Shown piece after piece: positions 7,257 to 15,009 of a stretch of 27,153 bases of DNA (position 1 is the stretch's first letter; each line of letters opens with the position of its first letter). Made by a program: the position numbers and the translations under genes. Source of the DNA: Anaerolineaceae bacterium UBA5311 (GTDB lineage: Bacteria > Chloroflexota > Anaerolineae > Anaerolineales > Anaerolineaceae); the NCBI GenBank assembly GCA_002411175.1, contig DHRN01000103.1, forward strand, positions 10,647-37,799, read 5' to 3'. The notes beneath the pieces were generated by a model, which saw only the letters and a list, made by a program, of their open reading frames with translations, did not search any database and was not told the origin of the DNA.

Positions 7257-8576
7257 CTAAGGCTCCAGTCGATTCGGACCCCTGAATAAGAATACGGCTT
7301 CACGAATGGAGGGCAGGTTGAGCATAACCATCAGAAGCCGGCTTAAGCCCATACCCAAACCACCATGCGGCGGACAGCCATAACGGAAGTAATTCAGATA
7401 GTTCTGGATTGGTTCGAGCGTGAGACCTTTGTCAAGCGCTTGTTTTGCCAGTATCTCATAGCGATGTTCGCGTTGGGCACCCGTTGTAATTTCGAGACCT
7501 CTGCCAAGCAGGTCAAAGCTGCGTGTGAGCGCTGGGTTGTCAGGATGCAGCATGTGATAGAACGGGCGAACGCTGAAAGGCCAGTCGGTCACGTAGACAA
7601 AATCGTTGCCATACTCTTTCTTGACATAATCGCCCAAAGCCCGCTCGGCTCCCGGGTCGAGGTCGCCTTTTTTCTCCGGGGGCAGCTTGTAATCCATCGC
7701 TTTGAGAACCTGGTATGCTTCAGTCATACTCATGCGTGGGAAGGGGGTCTCAGGGACTTCAAGTTTCACGCCGAATTGTTCCAGGATGGCATCGTGGTGC
7801 TTGTCCTTCACCGCCATGTAGGCATGCGCAAGCAAATTTTCAGAAAACGCCATCACATCTTCGTGGCTGTCGATCCAGGACATTTCGAAGTCAATGCCGG
7901 TGAATTCGGTCATGTGGCGTGAAGTAAACGAAGGATCAGCCCTGAACACGGGTCCTATCTCGAAAATGCGTTCGAAGCCGGCAGCCTGTGCCATCTGTTT
8001 GTAGAATTGGGGAGACTGGGCGAGGTAGGCAGTGCGGTCAAAATATTCAACTTTGAAAAGGTCTGCGCCACTCTCGCTGGGGGTGCCCATGATTTTCGGA
8101 GAATGAATCTCGATGAAATCATTCTGAAGCCAAAACTCGCGCATTGCCTGCTCGAGTGTGGTCTGGACTTCGAAAATGAGACGATTACGTTCTCTGCGCA
8201 GGTCGAGATAGCGCCAGTCCAGGCGGTAGTCCTGGTCTGGAAGGGTGTCGCCAAAGGGTTCAAAGGGCAGGGGCAGCTCGGCATTGTTTTCGACAATCAG
8301 CTCTTCGAGTTGAATTTCTATTCCACCGAGCTTGACCACCTCATTAGCAACGACTTTACCTGAAACGGTCAGAGCAGACTCGGTTCCGAGGGTTGAAATC
8401 AGCTCTGCCAGTTCGGGGTTTCCTTTTTTCCAATGCGCAATTTGGGCGAGCCCGGTTTTATCACGCAAAATCAAAAACTGCATACTTTTTTGGTCCCTGA
8501 GGGTTTGCAGCCAGCCTTTTAGGGTCACCTGTTCTCCAACTTTTTGGTTCAGGTCTTTGATCAGTGTTCTTTCCAT
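7257..8576 (-). CDS. aspS: Aspartyl-tRNA synthetase, archaeal type (probably nondiscriminating)
   Basis: 439 residues, much shorter than the ~590-residue bacterial AspRS because the bacterial insertion domain is missing. It has the N-terminal OB-fold anticodon-binding domain (GWLQTLRDQK... to about residue 100) and a class II core. Motif 2 is FRADPSFTSRHMTEFTGID (211-229) and motif 3 is GLGMGLSRLLM (406-416). The tail reads LFRGPNRLEP, unlike the LFPRDPxRLxP I recall for archaeal AspRS. Enzymes of this type often charge both tRNA-Asp and tRNA-Asn, the latter then amidated by GatCAB, but the specificity here is inference. The ribosome binding site GGAG overlaps the end of meaB, 4 bases upstream. 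Confidence 0.93.
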   Translation of the reverse strand: MERTLIKDLNQKVGEQVTLKGWLQTLRDQKSMQFLILRDKTGLAQIAHWKKGNPELAELISTLGTESALTVSGKVVANEVVKLGGIEIQLEELIVENNAELPLPFEPFGDTLPDQDYRLDWRYLDLRRERNRLIFEVQTTLEQAMREFWLQNDFIEIHSPKIMGTPSESGADLFKVEYFDRTAYLAQSPQFYKQMAQAAGFERIFEIGPVFRADPSFTSRHMTEFTGIDFEMSWIDSHEDVMAFSENLLAHAYMAVKDKHHDAILEQFGVKLEVPETPFPRMSMTEAYQVLKAMDYKLPPEKKGDLDPGAERALGDYVKKEYGNDFVYVTDWPFSVRPFYHMLHPDNPALTRSFDLLGRGLEITTGAQREHRYEILAKQALDKGLTLEPIQNYLNYFRYGCPPHGGLGMGLSRLLMVMLNLPSIREAVFLFRGPNRLEP

Positions 8577-8580
8577 GTAA

Positions 8581-9630
8581 TTACTCCGATAAATGAGGAT
8601 TAATGCCAGTTCGATTATAAGCCACTAATTGTGTTGCAGCCTCCGATGGAGATACTTTTCGCCTGTTAACGTCGCTGAGCAATCGCTCTATCTCATCTTC
8701 AGGGACTTCAGCTTCGAATTTGCTCACCAGGGAAGCGGTGACCATCTTCTTAACCACTTCCCGCAGGATGAAAGCGTCCTTTTTCTCCCAATTGCCTGTT
8801 TTTTCAAGCCACGAGCGGTGATTTTGGATCTTTTCCACCACTTCCATGATTCCGGTTCCGTCGGTCGCGATGGTTTTCATGACCGGGGGAAGCCAATCGG
8901 GTTCAAGTTCTTTCTCAGGTTCATTTTCTTTGGGTTCAGGTTCCTGCCACTCTTTAAGCGCGTGCTTGCCGTAAGACGGGGACGAGGTGCGGTGCCCCAT
9001 CCGGATCATCGAGCGCAGATATCGTGTGCTCTGATCAGCACCCGGATGGTCAGCTTTGTTCACCACCAGGATATCGGCGATCTCGAGAATGCCGGCTTTG
9101 ATCGACTGGATGTCATCGCCCAGTCCGGGCACATCCACGACGATCGTGGTGTGAGCCAGGTTAACAATATCGACTTCAGATTGCCCTGCGCCGACCGTCT
9201 CGATCAAAATGTAATCATAACCAGCCGCGTCGAAAACCTGGCTGAGCGCTTGTGTCGCGGTAGCCAGACCGCCCAAGGCTCCCCTCGATGCCATCGAACG
9301 AATAAAGACCATAGGGTCATTTTGCAGCGCCAGCATACGCACACGATCGCCCAAAATCGCCCCGCCAGTGAAGGGGCTGGTTGGGTCTACCGCGATAATG
9401 GCGACTTTGGCTGCAGGTTCATTGAGGCGCAGCTGGTGGGCAAGTTTGTTGACCAGTGTGCTCTTACCCGAACCGGGAGGTCCGGTGATACCGATTTTGT
9501 GCGCTTTGCCTGTGTAGGGGAATAGCTGGTTCAGAGCTGCCTGCCCTGTTGGGCTGGCGTTTTCAACCAGGGTTAAAACACGAGAAAGGGCAAGTCGGCT
9601 GCCCTTTCTCATATCATCAATCAATGCCAT
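8581..9630 (-). CDS. meaB: MeaB/ArgK-type GTPase, chaperone of B12-dependent mutase
   Basis: 349 residues. MeaB is a G3E-family P-loop GTPase that loads and protects the adenosylcobalamin cofactor of methylmalonyl-CoA mutase-type enzymes. The Walker A motif GITGPPGSGKST is at 47-58. ETVGAGQSEVDIVNLAHTT, VVDVPGLGDDIQSIKAG and the base-specificity motif NKAD follow. About 40 residues around 205-245 form a Glu/Pro/Lys-rich insert (EPEPKENEPEKELEPDW) that looks disordered and is longer than I expect for the family. Its ATG overlaps the mcmA2 stop codon (TAATG), showing tight coupling with the B12-binding subunit. Confidence 0.94.
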   Translation of the reverse strand: MALIDDMRKGSRLALSRVLTLVENASPTGQAALNQLFPYTGKAHKIGITGPPGSGKSTLVNKLAHQLRLNEPAAKVAIIAVDPTSPFTGGAILGDRVRMLALQNDPMVFIRSMASRGALGGLATATQALSQVFDAAGYDYILIETVGAGQSEVDIVNLAHTTIVVDVPGLGDDIQSIKAGILEIADILVVNKADHPGADQSTRYLRSMIRMGHRTSSPSYGKHALKEWQEPEPKENEPEKELEPDWLPPVMKTIATDGTGIMEVVEKIQNHRSWLEKTGNWEKKDAFILREVVKKMVTASLVSKFEAEVPEDEIERLLSDVNRRKVSPSEAATQLVAYNRTGINPHLSE

Positions 9631-10043
9631 TAATCCACCAGAGTGGCAGCTTGAACTGCCTCGCGGATTTCCCTGCTTACCTGGCGTGTGTCCGTTCCCG
9701 GACCGTAAATCTTAAACACACCAGCATCCAATAACCCCTGGATGTCGTCTTCGGGGATAATGCCTCCAACGAAAATGATAACTTCGTTTTGCCCGTTTTC
9801 CCTGACCTTGCGAATGATCTGGGGAACCAGTGCGTTATGCGCGCCTGAAAGGATCGAAAGACCGATCACATCCACATCTTCCTGCAGGGCGGCTTCGCTG
9901 ATCATCTCGGGGGTTTGACGTAAGCCTGTGTAGATCACTTCCATGCCATCATCGCGCAGGGCTCGGGCTACAACTTTTGCTCCACGGTCATGACCATCAA
10001 GACCGGGCTTTGCTATCAGTACTCTTATCTTCTTTTCGGTCAT
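9630..10043 (-). CDS. mcmA2: B12-binding small subunit of a methylmalonyl-CoA mutase-type enzyme
   Basis: 137 residues, a stand-alone cobalamin-binding domain. The B12 signature D-x-H-x2-G is D16, H18 and G21 in KPGLDGHDRGAKVV, and the following IGLSILSGAH and FVGGIIPEDD segments match the Rossmann-like B12 fold. In organisms with split mutases this subunit pairs with a separate catalytic subunit to interconvert succinyl-CoA and methylmalonyl-CoA. The catalytic subunit is not in this window. It could alternatively belong to isobutyryl-CoA or ethylmalonyl-CoA mutase. The ribosome binding site AGGAGA lies 4 bases before ATG. First gene of the six-gene run down to mutM. Confidence 0.92.
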   Translation of the reverse strand: MTEKKIRVLIAKPGLDGHDRGAKVVARALRDDGMEVIYTGLRQTPEMISEAALQEDVDVIGLSILSGAHNALVPQIIRKVRENGQNEVIIFVGGIIPEDDIQGLLDAGVFKIYGPGTDTRQVSREIREAVQAATLVD

Positions 10044-10064
10044 TATCTCTCCTATCTTGGTTGG

Positions 10065-10070
10065 ATTATA
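10065..10070 (-). promoter_or_regulatory. -10 box of the mcmA2-mutM operon
   Basis: A perfect TATAAT on the minus strand ends 21 bases before the mcmA2 ATG, giving a predicted leader of about 15 bases that contains the AGGAGA ribosome binding site. The -35 region at the expected spacing (TGCTCA) does not match consensus. All six downstream genes are within 20 bases of each other, so this is likely the main promoter of the run. Confidence 0.5.
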
Positions 10071-10113
10071 ACGTGATTGGGGAAGTTTGAGCAGGTCTTT
10101 TGCTTTTTTTGTT

Positions 10114-10127
10114 GATACGATCGTATC
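10114..10127. promoter_or_regulatory. Perfect 14-bp palindrome GATACGATCGTATC
   Basis: The sequence is self-complementary over 14 bases with no spacer. It lies about 45 bases upstream of the mcmA2 -10 box, and directly follows a T-run on the plus strand. A perfect palindrome of this size between genes is a reasonable binding site for a dimeric repressor or activator. No regulator gene is adjacent. Confidence 0.35.
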
Positions 10128-10187
10128 GGTCCTGACAAGGGGTCTGTTTTACTTACCGATCCAGCTTCCGGGACTGCGTGAAATCGG

Positions 10188-10266
10188 GTGAGCGGGCAGC
10201 TGAGTTCGTGTCCGGCTCCCAGGTTTTAATGTGGGAAAACTGGCGAACGGGGCAATCGCTGCTCAC
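10188..10266. other. Nested multi-helix element of unknown function
   Basis: Four helices nest inside each other. GTGAGC (10188-10193) pairs with GCTCAC (10261-10266), and AGC (10198-10200) with GCT (10258-10260). GTTCG (10204-10208) pairs with CGAAC (10244-10248). CCAG..TTTT (10219-10227, one bulge) pairs with AAAACTGG (10236-10243). The two innermost helices abut on their 3' side, so they could stack. It lies in the gap between the flavin reductase gene and mcmA2, both on the minus strand. I could not match it to a riboswitch or RNA family that I know, including the cobalamin riboswitch. The strand is undetermined. Confidence 0.4.
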
Positions 10267-10318
10267 TTTGCGCCTGGCAGCATGATCGCCTTGCTCACAA
10301 ATTAAAATTTTTACGCTA

Positions 10319-10849
10319 TCAGCGATAAAACTTTTCATCCCCCAAAATGTGAACTATCTCACCATAAAATACCCGGTGATAGTCCTTTTTCGGATAATTT
10401 CTATCGATCGTCGCGTCGAGGAACCTGGCAGGGTCAAAGTCTGACCAATATATAGTTTTACATTCAAGAATCAATTCTGCCTGTTCAAAACCAGGAGCTT
10501 TGACCTTCACCGAAGCAGCAGGCGAGAGGCGCGTCTCTTTGAGCTTGTCTGAATCCCGTCCCGAATGCGAACCGAGGAAGATCAGATCAGGTCTGAATTC
10601 AGCTGGAAAGGCTGTCACGGTGAAGTCATCGTATTTCTGGAAAAAATCGTAAGTATAGCGGGTCGGTCTGACCACAACGGAAACATAAGGACTGTTCCAC
10701 ATCGTGCCGATACTGCCCCAGCCGATTGTCATCGTATTAAAATCGTTCTGCGCAAAATCACCACAAGTCAACAAAAGTGTTTGCCGGTCGAAGAGATGAT
10801 GGGGTCTGACCAATAAATTTTCAGGATCTATTTCTCTTTTTTGCATCAT
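10319..10849 (-). CDS. Flavin reductase-like, FMN-binding split-barrel protein
   Basis: 176 residues, resembling the flavin reductase-like domain family (FMN-binding split barrel) whose members reduce flavins with NAD(P)H or bind FMN. Typical segments are LLTCGD..FNTMTIGWGSIGTMW and SVVVRPTRYTYDFFQKYDDF near the flavin site, then a SHSGRDSDK segment in place of the usual GxxSGRxxDK-type motif. The physiological substrate is unknown. An AAGGAG ribosome binding site lies 5 bases before ATG. Two adjacent ATGs (10849 and 10846) are possible starts. Divergent from the flippase-like gene at 10919. Confidence 0.85.
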   Translation of the reverse strand: MMQKREIDPENLLVRPHHLFDRQTLLLTCGDFAQNDFNTMTIGWGSIGTMWNSPYVSVVVRPTRYTYDFFQKYDDFTVTAFPAEFRPDLIFLGSHSGRDSDKLKETRLSPAASVKVKAPGFEQAELILECKTIYWSDFDPARFLDATIDRNYPKKDYHRVFYGEIVHILGDEKFYR

Positions 10850-10875
10850 AAAAACTCCTTCGGGCTTCCGCGCTA

Positions 10876-10910
10876 ATTATATCAAACCGAAACCGGATAG
10901 CCCTTATAAT
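10876..10910. promoter_or_regulatory. Back-to-back promoters: flavin reductase (-) and LPG-synthase-type gene (+)
   Basis: A perfect TATAAT on the minus strand (10881-10876) serves the flavin reductase gene with a short SD-containing leader. A perfect TATAAT on the plus strand (10905-10910) lies only 8 bases before the ATG at 10919, so that mRNA is predicted to be leaderless. The two boxes are 23 bases apart, so each promoter's -35 zone overlaps the region of the other's -10. Neither has a recognisable -35 hexamer. Confidence 0.5.
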
Positions 10911-10918
10911 AGAATCTG

Positions 10919-11890
10919 ATGGATACAAACCTGGTTCAGAAAAAAGAAAAGCTATTCCTGACGATTATCCGCTGGGCGGGAACCCTGTTGTCCCTGGGGG
11001 TGATGATATTTTTGCTATCCAGGGTCGGTTGGAGGCAAGCGCTCGACAGCTTTGGGCAGATCCCCTGGTGGACATTTTTCATCTTTATTTTGCTTGGATT
11101 GGTCTCGCGTTTTTCAACCTGGGGTCGCTGGCACAGCCTGCTTCGCGCGAGTGATGAACCTATTGATCCCAAAGACAGCCTAAAACTGACCTTTGCAGGT
11201 CTTTTTGCCTCCAATGTCTTGCCCACGACCATCGGTGGTGACGTTTTTCGCCTGGCAGGAGCAGTTCGCGTCGGGATTTCCGCGGCATTGGCTGCCGCGT
11301 CGCTTGTAGTCGACCGGTTGGTGGGGATGGCTGGTATGCTTCTGGCGCTGCCGCTCGCGCTGAAGTTTCTGCCCATCCTCCGTGAAACCGCTTCGCCAGC
11401 TGCGATGGGATTGGTGGCTGGAACTGGTATTCTTGCCAAATTTCGCGCATGGCTGCAGAGAAACATCAGGTCCACTTTTCAAGCGTTGAAGAAATGGTTA
11501 AAAAAGCCTGCCAACCTCGCAAGGGCTCTGGGCTTCACCCTGACCCACCAGGCATGCATCTACCTGATCATCAAGATATTCGTCAATGCAATGGGGGAAG
11601 ATATTTCCTTCCTCTCCATCGCCGGAATCTGGAGCCTGACCTACTTTATCACCTTGCTGCCCATTTCGATCAACGGTCTGGGACTGCAGGAAGTGACAGT
11701 GACCAACCTTTTCACAGCGTGGGGCGGGATCAGCATCGGGACCAGCCTCGCCCTGGCGATCTTCCTTCGAATATTATGGATGCTGGTTAGCTTGCCGGGG
11801 GCATTCTTCGTCGGTGATATACTTGCGGGTAAGCGTCCCACCGAACAAGCTGAACAAAATACGATGACAGTGGAGAAACAACAAAAGTAG
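10919..11890 (+). CDS. LPG-synthase/AglD-type integral membrane protein (putative flippase)
   Basis: 323 residues with about seven to eight hydrophobic segments; it resembles the lysylphosphatidylglycerol synthase transmembrane region family (formerly UPF0104). The signature area SRFSTWGRWHSLLRA and FAGLFASNVLPTTIGGDVFR, then AAASLVVDRLVGMAG, is characteristic. LPITISINGLGLQEV-like sequence (LPISINGLGLQE) near the C-terminus is also conserved. The soluble lysyltransferase domain is absent, so it does not make lysyl-PG. Family members have been proposed to move lipids or lipid-linked sugars across membranes, but function is not proven. It ends one base before the start of the next membrane protein, implying co-transcription and joint function. 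Confidence 0.85.
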   Translation: MDTNLVQKKEKLFLTIIRWAGTLLSLGVMIFLLSRVGWRQALDSFGQIPWWTFFIFILLGLVSRFSTWGRWHSLLRASDEPIDPKDSLKLTFAGLFASNVLPTTIGGDVFRLAGAVRVGISAALAAASLVVDRLVGMAGMLLALPLALKFLPILRETASPAAMGLVAGTGILAKFRAWLQRNIRSTFQALKKWLKKPANLARALGFTLTHQACIYLIIKIFVNAMGEDISFLSIAGIWSLTYFITLLPISINGLGLQEVTVTNLFTAWGGISIGTSLALAIFLRILWMLVSLPGAFFVGDILAGKRPTEQAEQNTMTVEKQQK

Positions 11891-11891
11891 C

Positions 11892-13847
11892 ATGGAAGAA
11901 CACTTTGATCTGTCCCGTTATGTCCGCAATGGACTGTTTGCGCTCCTTTTTTCGACTGCCTGGTTCTTGTTTGACAATCGGCATGTGAGAAATATTTGGT
12001 ACATCCTGTTCCTGGGGGCATTCCTTGTTGGCGCCATATCGTTATTGTATTTGACCCTGCGTAAACCCAAGCTCCGTTGGCAGCCTCGCGAAGCGCTTGT
12101 TGAGAGAAAAATCTTTTCCCGACCTGCCTGGAGCGCGGCAATCCTTGTCATCCTTTTCTTTACCCTTTCAAGCGGACTCGTCGGTAGCGGCAGTGCCCGA
12201 TTTGTGATTTTGGTGGGCTGGGCGGTGCTTTGCGGTTACCTGGTTGCCACCTTTTACCCCATGAAAAACCCATACCTCGTATTCATGTCTGTCCTTTTGC
12301 TGGGCGGGGTTCTGTATCGGGTTGGCGCATTTGTAAACGAAGTCAGCAGTTCGCCTTTTTCGCTGGGTTGGTCTGAAGGCAGCCGCATCTATAACGCCTC
12401 GCTGTTTTTTTCTGAAAAGCTCTACGGAAAAAAGTTTCCTCTTCCTGTCTTACACCCCAGCCGTTATCTGATGCAATCGCTGCCGTTTTTGTTCAATATC
12501 GATTCAATTTTTATCCACCGGCTCTGGCAGGTTTTGCTCTGGGTCGGGATGACCAGTTGGGCTTCCTGGCTGTTTGCCAAAAAAACACGGGAGGGTCCCA
12601 AGCTGCCCCTGTTCTGGCTGAGCGCGTTTTGCTTTCTGTTCTTTTTCCAGGGAGCGGTCTATTATCACCTGATGATTTGCGTGATCCTGGTATTGATCGG
12701 TTATCAAAAAGAAAAGCCGCTGCGCACGCTCATTTTTGTCTTGCTGGCATCGCTTTGGGCAGGCATCTGCCGAATCAATTGGATCCCTGTGCCGGCTTTA
12801 CTGGCAGTTTCGTTGTACCTGCTCGACACCCCCTTTGACTCGAAAAATTGGCTGGGCTACCTTAAATGGCCTGTTATCTGGTCCGTGTTGGGTGTGGCGA
12901 CAGCTTTTGGCAGCAAGCAGATCTACCAGGCGGTCTCCGGAGAGAACCCCGCTCTGTTCGATTCTGCCTTCACTTCAGAGTTGATCTGGTTGCGCCTGTT
13001 TCCGAACGCAACTTTTCTCTTGGGCGTATTGCCAGCGATTTTTGTGGTCTGCCTGCCGCTGGTAATCCTGGTAATTCTTTATCTCCGCGGGAATTCTCCT
13101 CTGAAGGTGCACTGGCTGCGCTGGCTGGGATTATTGGGTATCCTGGCGGTGTTCTTCGCTGGTGGTGTGCTGGTAAGCGTGAAGATCGGTGGTGGAGGCG
13201 ATTTGCACAATCTGGATGCCTTCCTGGTCTTCTTTTTGCTGATTTCGCTGAGCCTGCTTTCAGGGCGTATGGCGCCCGAAGACCCGGCTTCCCGTAGAAA
13301 GCAATTTGATTTACAAAAAGTACCCGCTCTCTTGCTGATCTTCATCTGCATCGTGCCTGTTTGGTTTGCCTTTATGCGTACCGGCAAATGGACATTTCGA
13401 CAGGATCTGGCAGAACAAGTTAATCTAGAACAGATACAGCAGGCAATCGACATTGTCAACGAAAATCCAGGTCCGATTTTGTTTGTAACCGAAAGGCAGT
13501 TGCTCACGATGGGGTATATCCAGGGGGTTGAGTTGATTCCGGAATACGAAAAAGTTTTCCTGATGGAAATGGCGATGGGCAACAACCAGGAGTACTTGCA
13601 GGAATTTTACGATCGCCTCGATTCTCACTTTTACAGCGCGATCCTGATGGAACCGATCAACACATCAATCCAATCGAGCTGGAAGAGTTTTGCCAATGAG
13701 AACAACAGTTATGTGCGCAATGTAATTTTGCCGATGTTGATGGATTATCAGCTTGCCCTTAATTGGAAAAACGGCGAAATTAACCTGCTCATTCCCAATA
13801 ACGAACCGGAATTGATCGAACGATTACAGCAAATCCAGGCACCGTAA
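11892..13847 (+). CDS. Multi-pass membrane protein, GT-C glycosyltransferase-like
   Basis: 651 residues with roughly a dozen hydrophobic segments up to about residue 495, then a soluble C-terminal part of about 150 residues. After the early membrane segments comes a loop with LGWSEGSRIYNASLFFSEKL, which resembles the acidic first-loop motif that binds metal and lipid-phosphate sugar donors in GT-C glycosyltransferases. A proline/histidine-containing stretch (PLPVLHPSRYLMQSLPFL) follows. I do not recognise the exact family, so the GT-C assignment is structural inference. The gene starts one base after the flippase-like gene, without an obvious ribosome binding site. A GT2 polyprenyl-phosphate-type enzyme lies just downstream on the other strand. 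Alternatives are an O-antigen-ligase-like or other polytopic membrane protein. Confidence 0.65.
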   Translation: MEEHFDLSRYVRNGLFALLFSTAWFLFDNRHVRNIWYILFLGAFLVGAISLLYLTLRKPKLRWQPREALVERKIFSRPAWSAAILVILFFTLSSGLVGSGSARFVILVGWAVLCGYLVATFYPMKNPYLVFMSVLLLGGVLYRVGAFVNEVSSSPFSLGWSEGSRIYNASLFFSEKLYGKKFPLPVLHPSRYLMQSLPFLFNIDSIFIHRLWQVLLWVGMTSWASWLFAKKTREGPKLPLFWLSAFCFLFFFQGAVYYHLMICVILVLIGYQKEKPLRTLIFVLLASLWAGICRINWIPVPALLAVSLYLLDTPFDSKNWLGYLKWPVIWSVLGVATAFGSKQIYQAVSGENPALFDSAFTSELIWLRLFPNATFLLGVLPAIFVVCLPLVILVILYLRGNSPLKVHWLRWLGLLGILAVFFAGGVLVSVKIGGGGDLHNLDAFLVFFLLISLSLLSGRMAPEDPASRRKQFDLQKVPALLLIFICIVPVWFAFMRTGKWTFRQDLAEQVNLEQIQQAIDIVNENPGPILFVTERQLLTMGYIQGVELIPEYEKVFLMEMAMGNNQEYLQEFYDRLDSHFYSAILMEPINTSIQSSWKSFANENNSYVRNVILPMLMDYQLALNWKNGEINLLIPNNEPELIERLQQIQAP

Positions 13848-14024
13848 AAAGGATTATCCTTATTAAGACCTGCCCCTGTAGCCTGGCATGGCGCGGAGTG
13901 AATTAACCCTGTCCATATGCCTTGGGTCACTGACGCCGGGCGCGCGGCGCGGAGCACTTACCCTCGCCGATGGAATAATTTGGCAAGCAATTAATTAACA
14001 AATTTGGTAACCAGGCAGACTATC

Positions 14025-15002
14025 TCAGCCCTCCGCCAAATCTGGCATGCTCCTTCTAACAGGCTCTGCGACTTCACGAACGGTATAGGTCTTCTTTTTC
14101 TGAGATTCGAAGTAGGTGCGCATCAACAATTCAGCGATCAAACCCATCAAAATCGCGATGAAGCCGAGCAAAAACATCATCACCGCGATCTGGAACCAGG
14201 GCGAGGTCAACACGCCAATCTCGGTCACGATTCTGCGAATTGCCAACCAAAGGAATAAACCAAACCCGATCACCATCATGCCAAACCCGACCCCGCCAAA
14301 CAAGTAGATCGGTTTCTTTGAAAATTTCATCAAAAATTTGACCGTGATCAAGTCCAAAACTACCTTGAGCGTGCGTTCCAAACCGTAATTGGCTTTTCCG
14401 TGCTTTCGCGCGTGGTGCCGAACAACCACTTCGCTGATCTTCGCGCCGGCATCATCGGCATAAACCGGGATAAAGCGGTGCATTTCGCCATAGAGATTGA
14501 TGTTATCCAAAACGTCCCGCCGGTAAGCCTTGAGTGTGCAGCCATAATCGTGCAGGTGCACGCCGGTTGTGCTCGATATCAGTTGGTTGGCGAATCGGGA
14601 AGGAATCGTGCGGGTCAGCGTGTTATCCTGGCGGTCCTTGCGCCATCCGCTGACGACATCGAAGCCCTTATCCAGTTCTGCCAGCAACAGCGGAATATCC
14701 GCCGGATCGTTTTGCAGGTCAGCATCCATCAGCACGACTATGTCCCCATCGCTGTGGTCGATGCCGGCTGAAATGGCTGCGGTTTGCCCGTAGTTGCGTC
14801 TGAAAACGACGTTGCGCACGCGCTGTGGGTATTTTGCCTGCAGCGCTTTCATCACCTTTACGCTGCCATCCTTGCTGCCATCGTCAACAAAAGTGATGTC
14901 CCAGTCATAATCAGCGTCTTTCAAAGCCTCAAGCGTCTGGTCGAACAATTCGGGCAGGTTTTTTTCTTCGTTATATACCGGAACAACTACTGACAGTTTC
15001 AT
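14025..15002 (-). CDS. GT2 glycosyltransferase, polyprenyl-phosphate glucosyl/mannosyltransferase type
   Basis: About 325 residues. The catalytic domain begins MKLSVVVPVYNEEKNLPELF and shows TFVDDGSKDGS and the metal-binding motif VVLMDADLQNDP, as in dolichol-phosphate mannose synthase, GtrB and ArnC. Two C-terminal membrane helices follow (around PIYLFGGVGFGMMVIGFGLF and WFQIAVMMFLLGFIAILMGL). Such enzymes transfer a sugar from a nucleotide donor to undecaprenyl phosphate on the cytoplasmic face. I place the start at the ATG at 15002, where the family N-terminus begins; an upstream in-frame TTG at 15020 would overlap the promoter. With a TATAAT box 7 bases before that ATG the mRNA is predicted to be leaderless. 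Confidence 0.92.
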   Translation of the reverse strand: MKLSVVVPVYNEEKNLPELFDQTLEALKDADYDWDITFVDDGSKDGSVKVMKALQAKYPQRVRNVVFRRNYGQTAAISAGIDHSDGDIVVLMDADLQNDPADIPLLLAELDKGFDVVSGWRKDRQDNTLTRTIPSRFANQLISSTTGVHLHDYGCTLKAYRRDVLDNINLYGEMHRFIPVYADDAGAKISEVVVRHHARKHGKANYGLERTLKVVLDLITVKFLMKFSKKPIYLFGGVGFGMMVIGFGLFLWLAIRRIVTEIGVLTSPWFQIAVMMFLLGFIAILMGLIAELLMRTYFESQKKKTYTVREVAEPVRRSMPDLAEG

Positions 15003-15009
15003 GGCGCCT

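Noticed and set aside
8629..9525. 298-codon plus-strand frame opposite meaB
   Set aside because: It is an antisense shadow. The minus-strand meaB has complete GTPase motifs.
10128..10318. Cobalamin riboswitch before the B12-mutase subunit
   Set aside because: The region is structured, but I could not find the conserved B12-box or the surrounding core in the right order on either strand. The mcmA2 -10 box also lies downstream of it, so it would not be in the mRNA leader.
13890..13954. Direct repeat GGCGCGGAG at 13890 and 13946 in the gap between convergent genes
   Set aside because: Only about 9 bases match exactly, and the GC-rich context makes chance likely. No terminator or gene is supported in 13848-14024.
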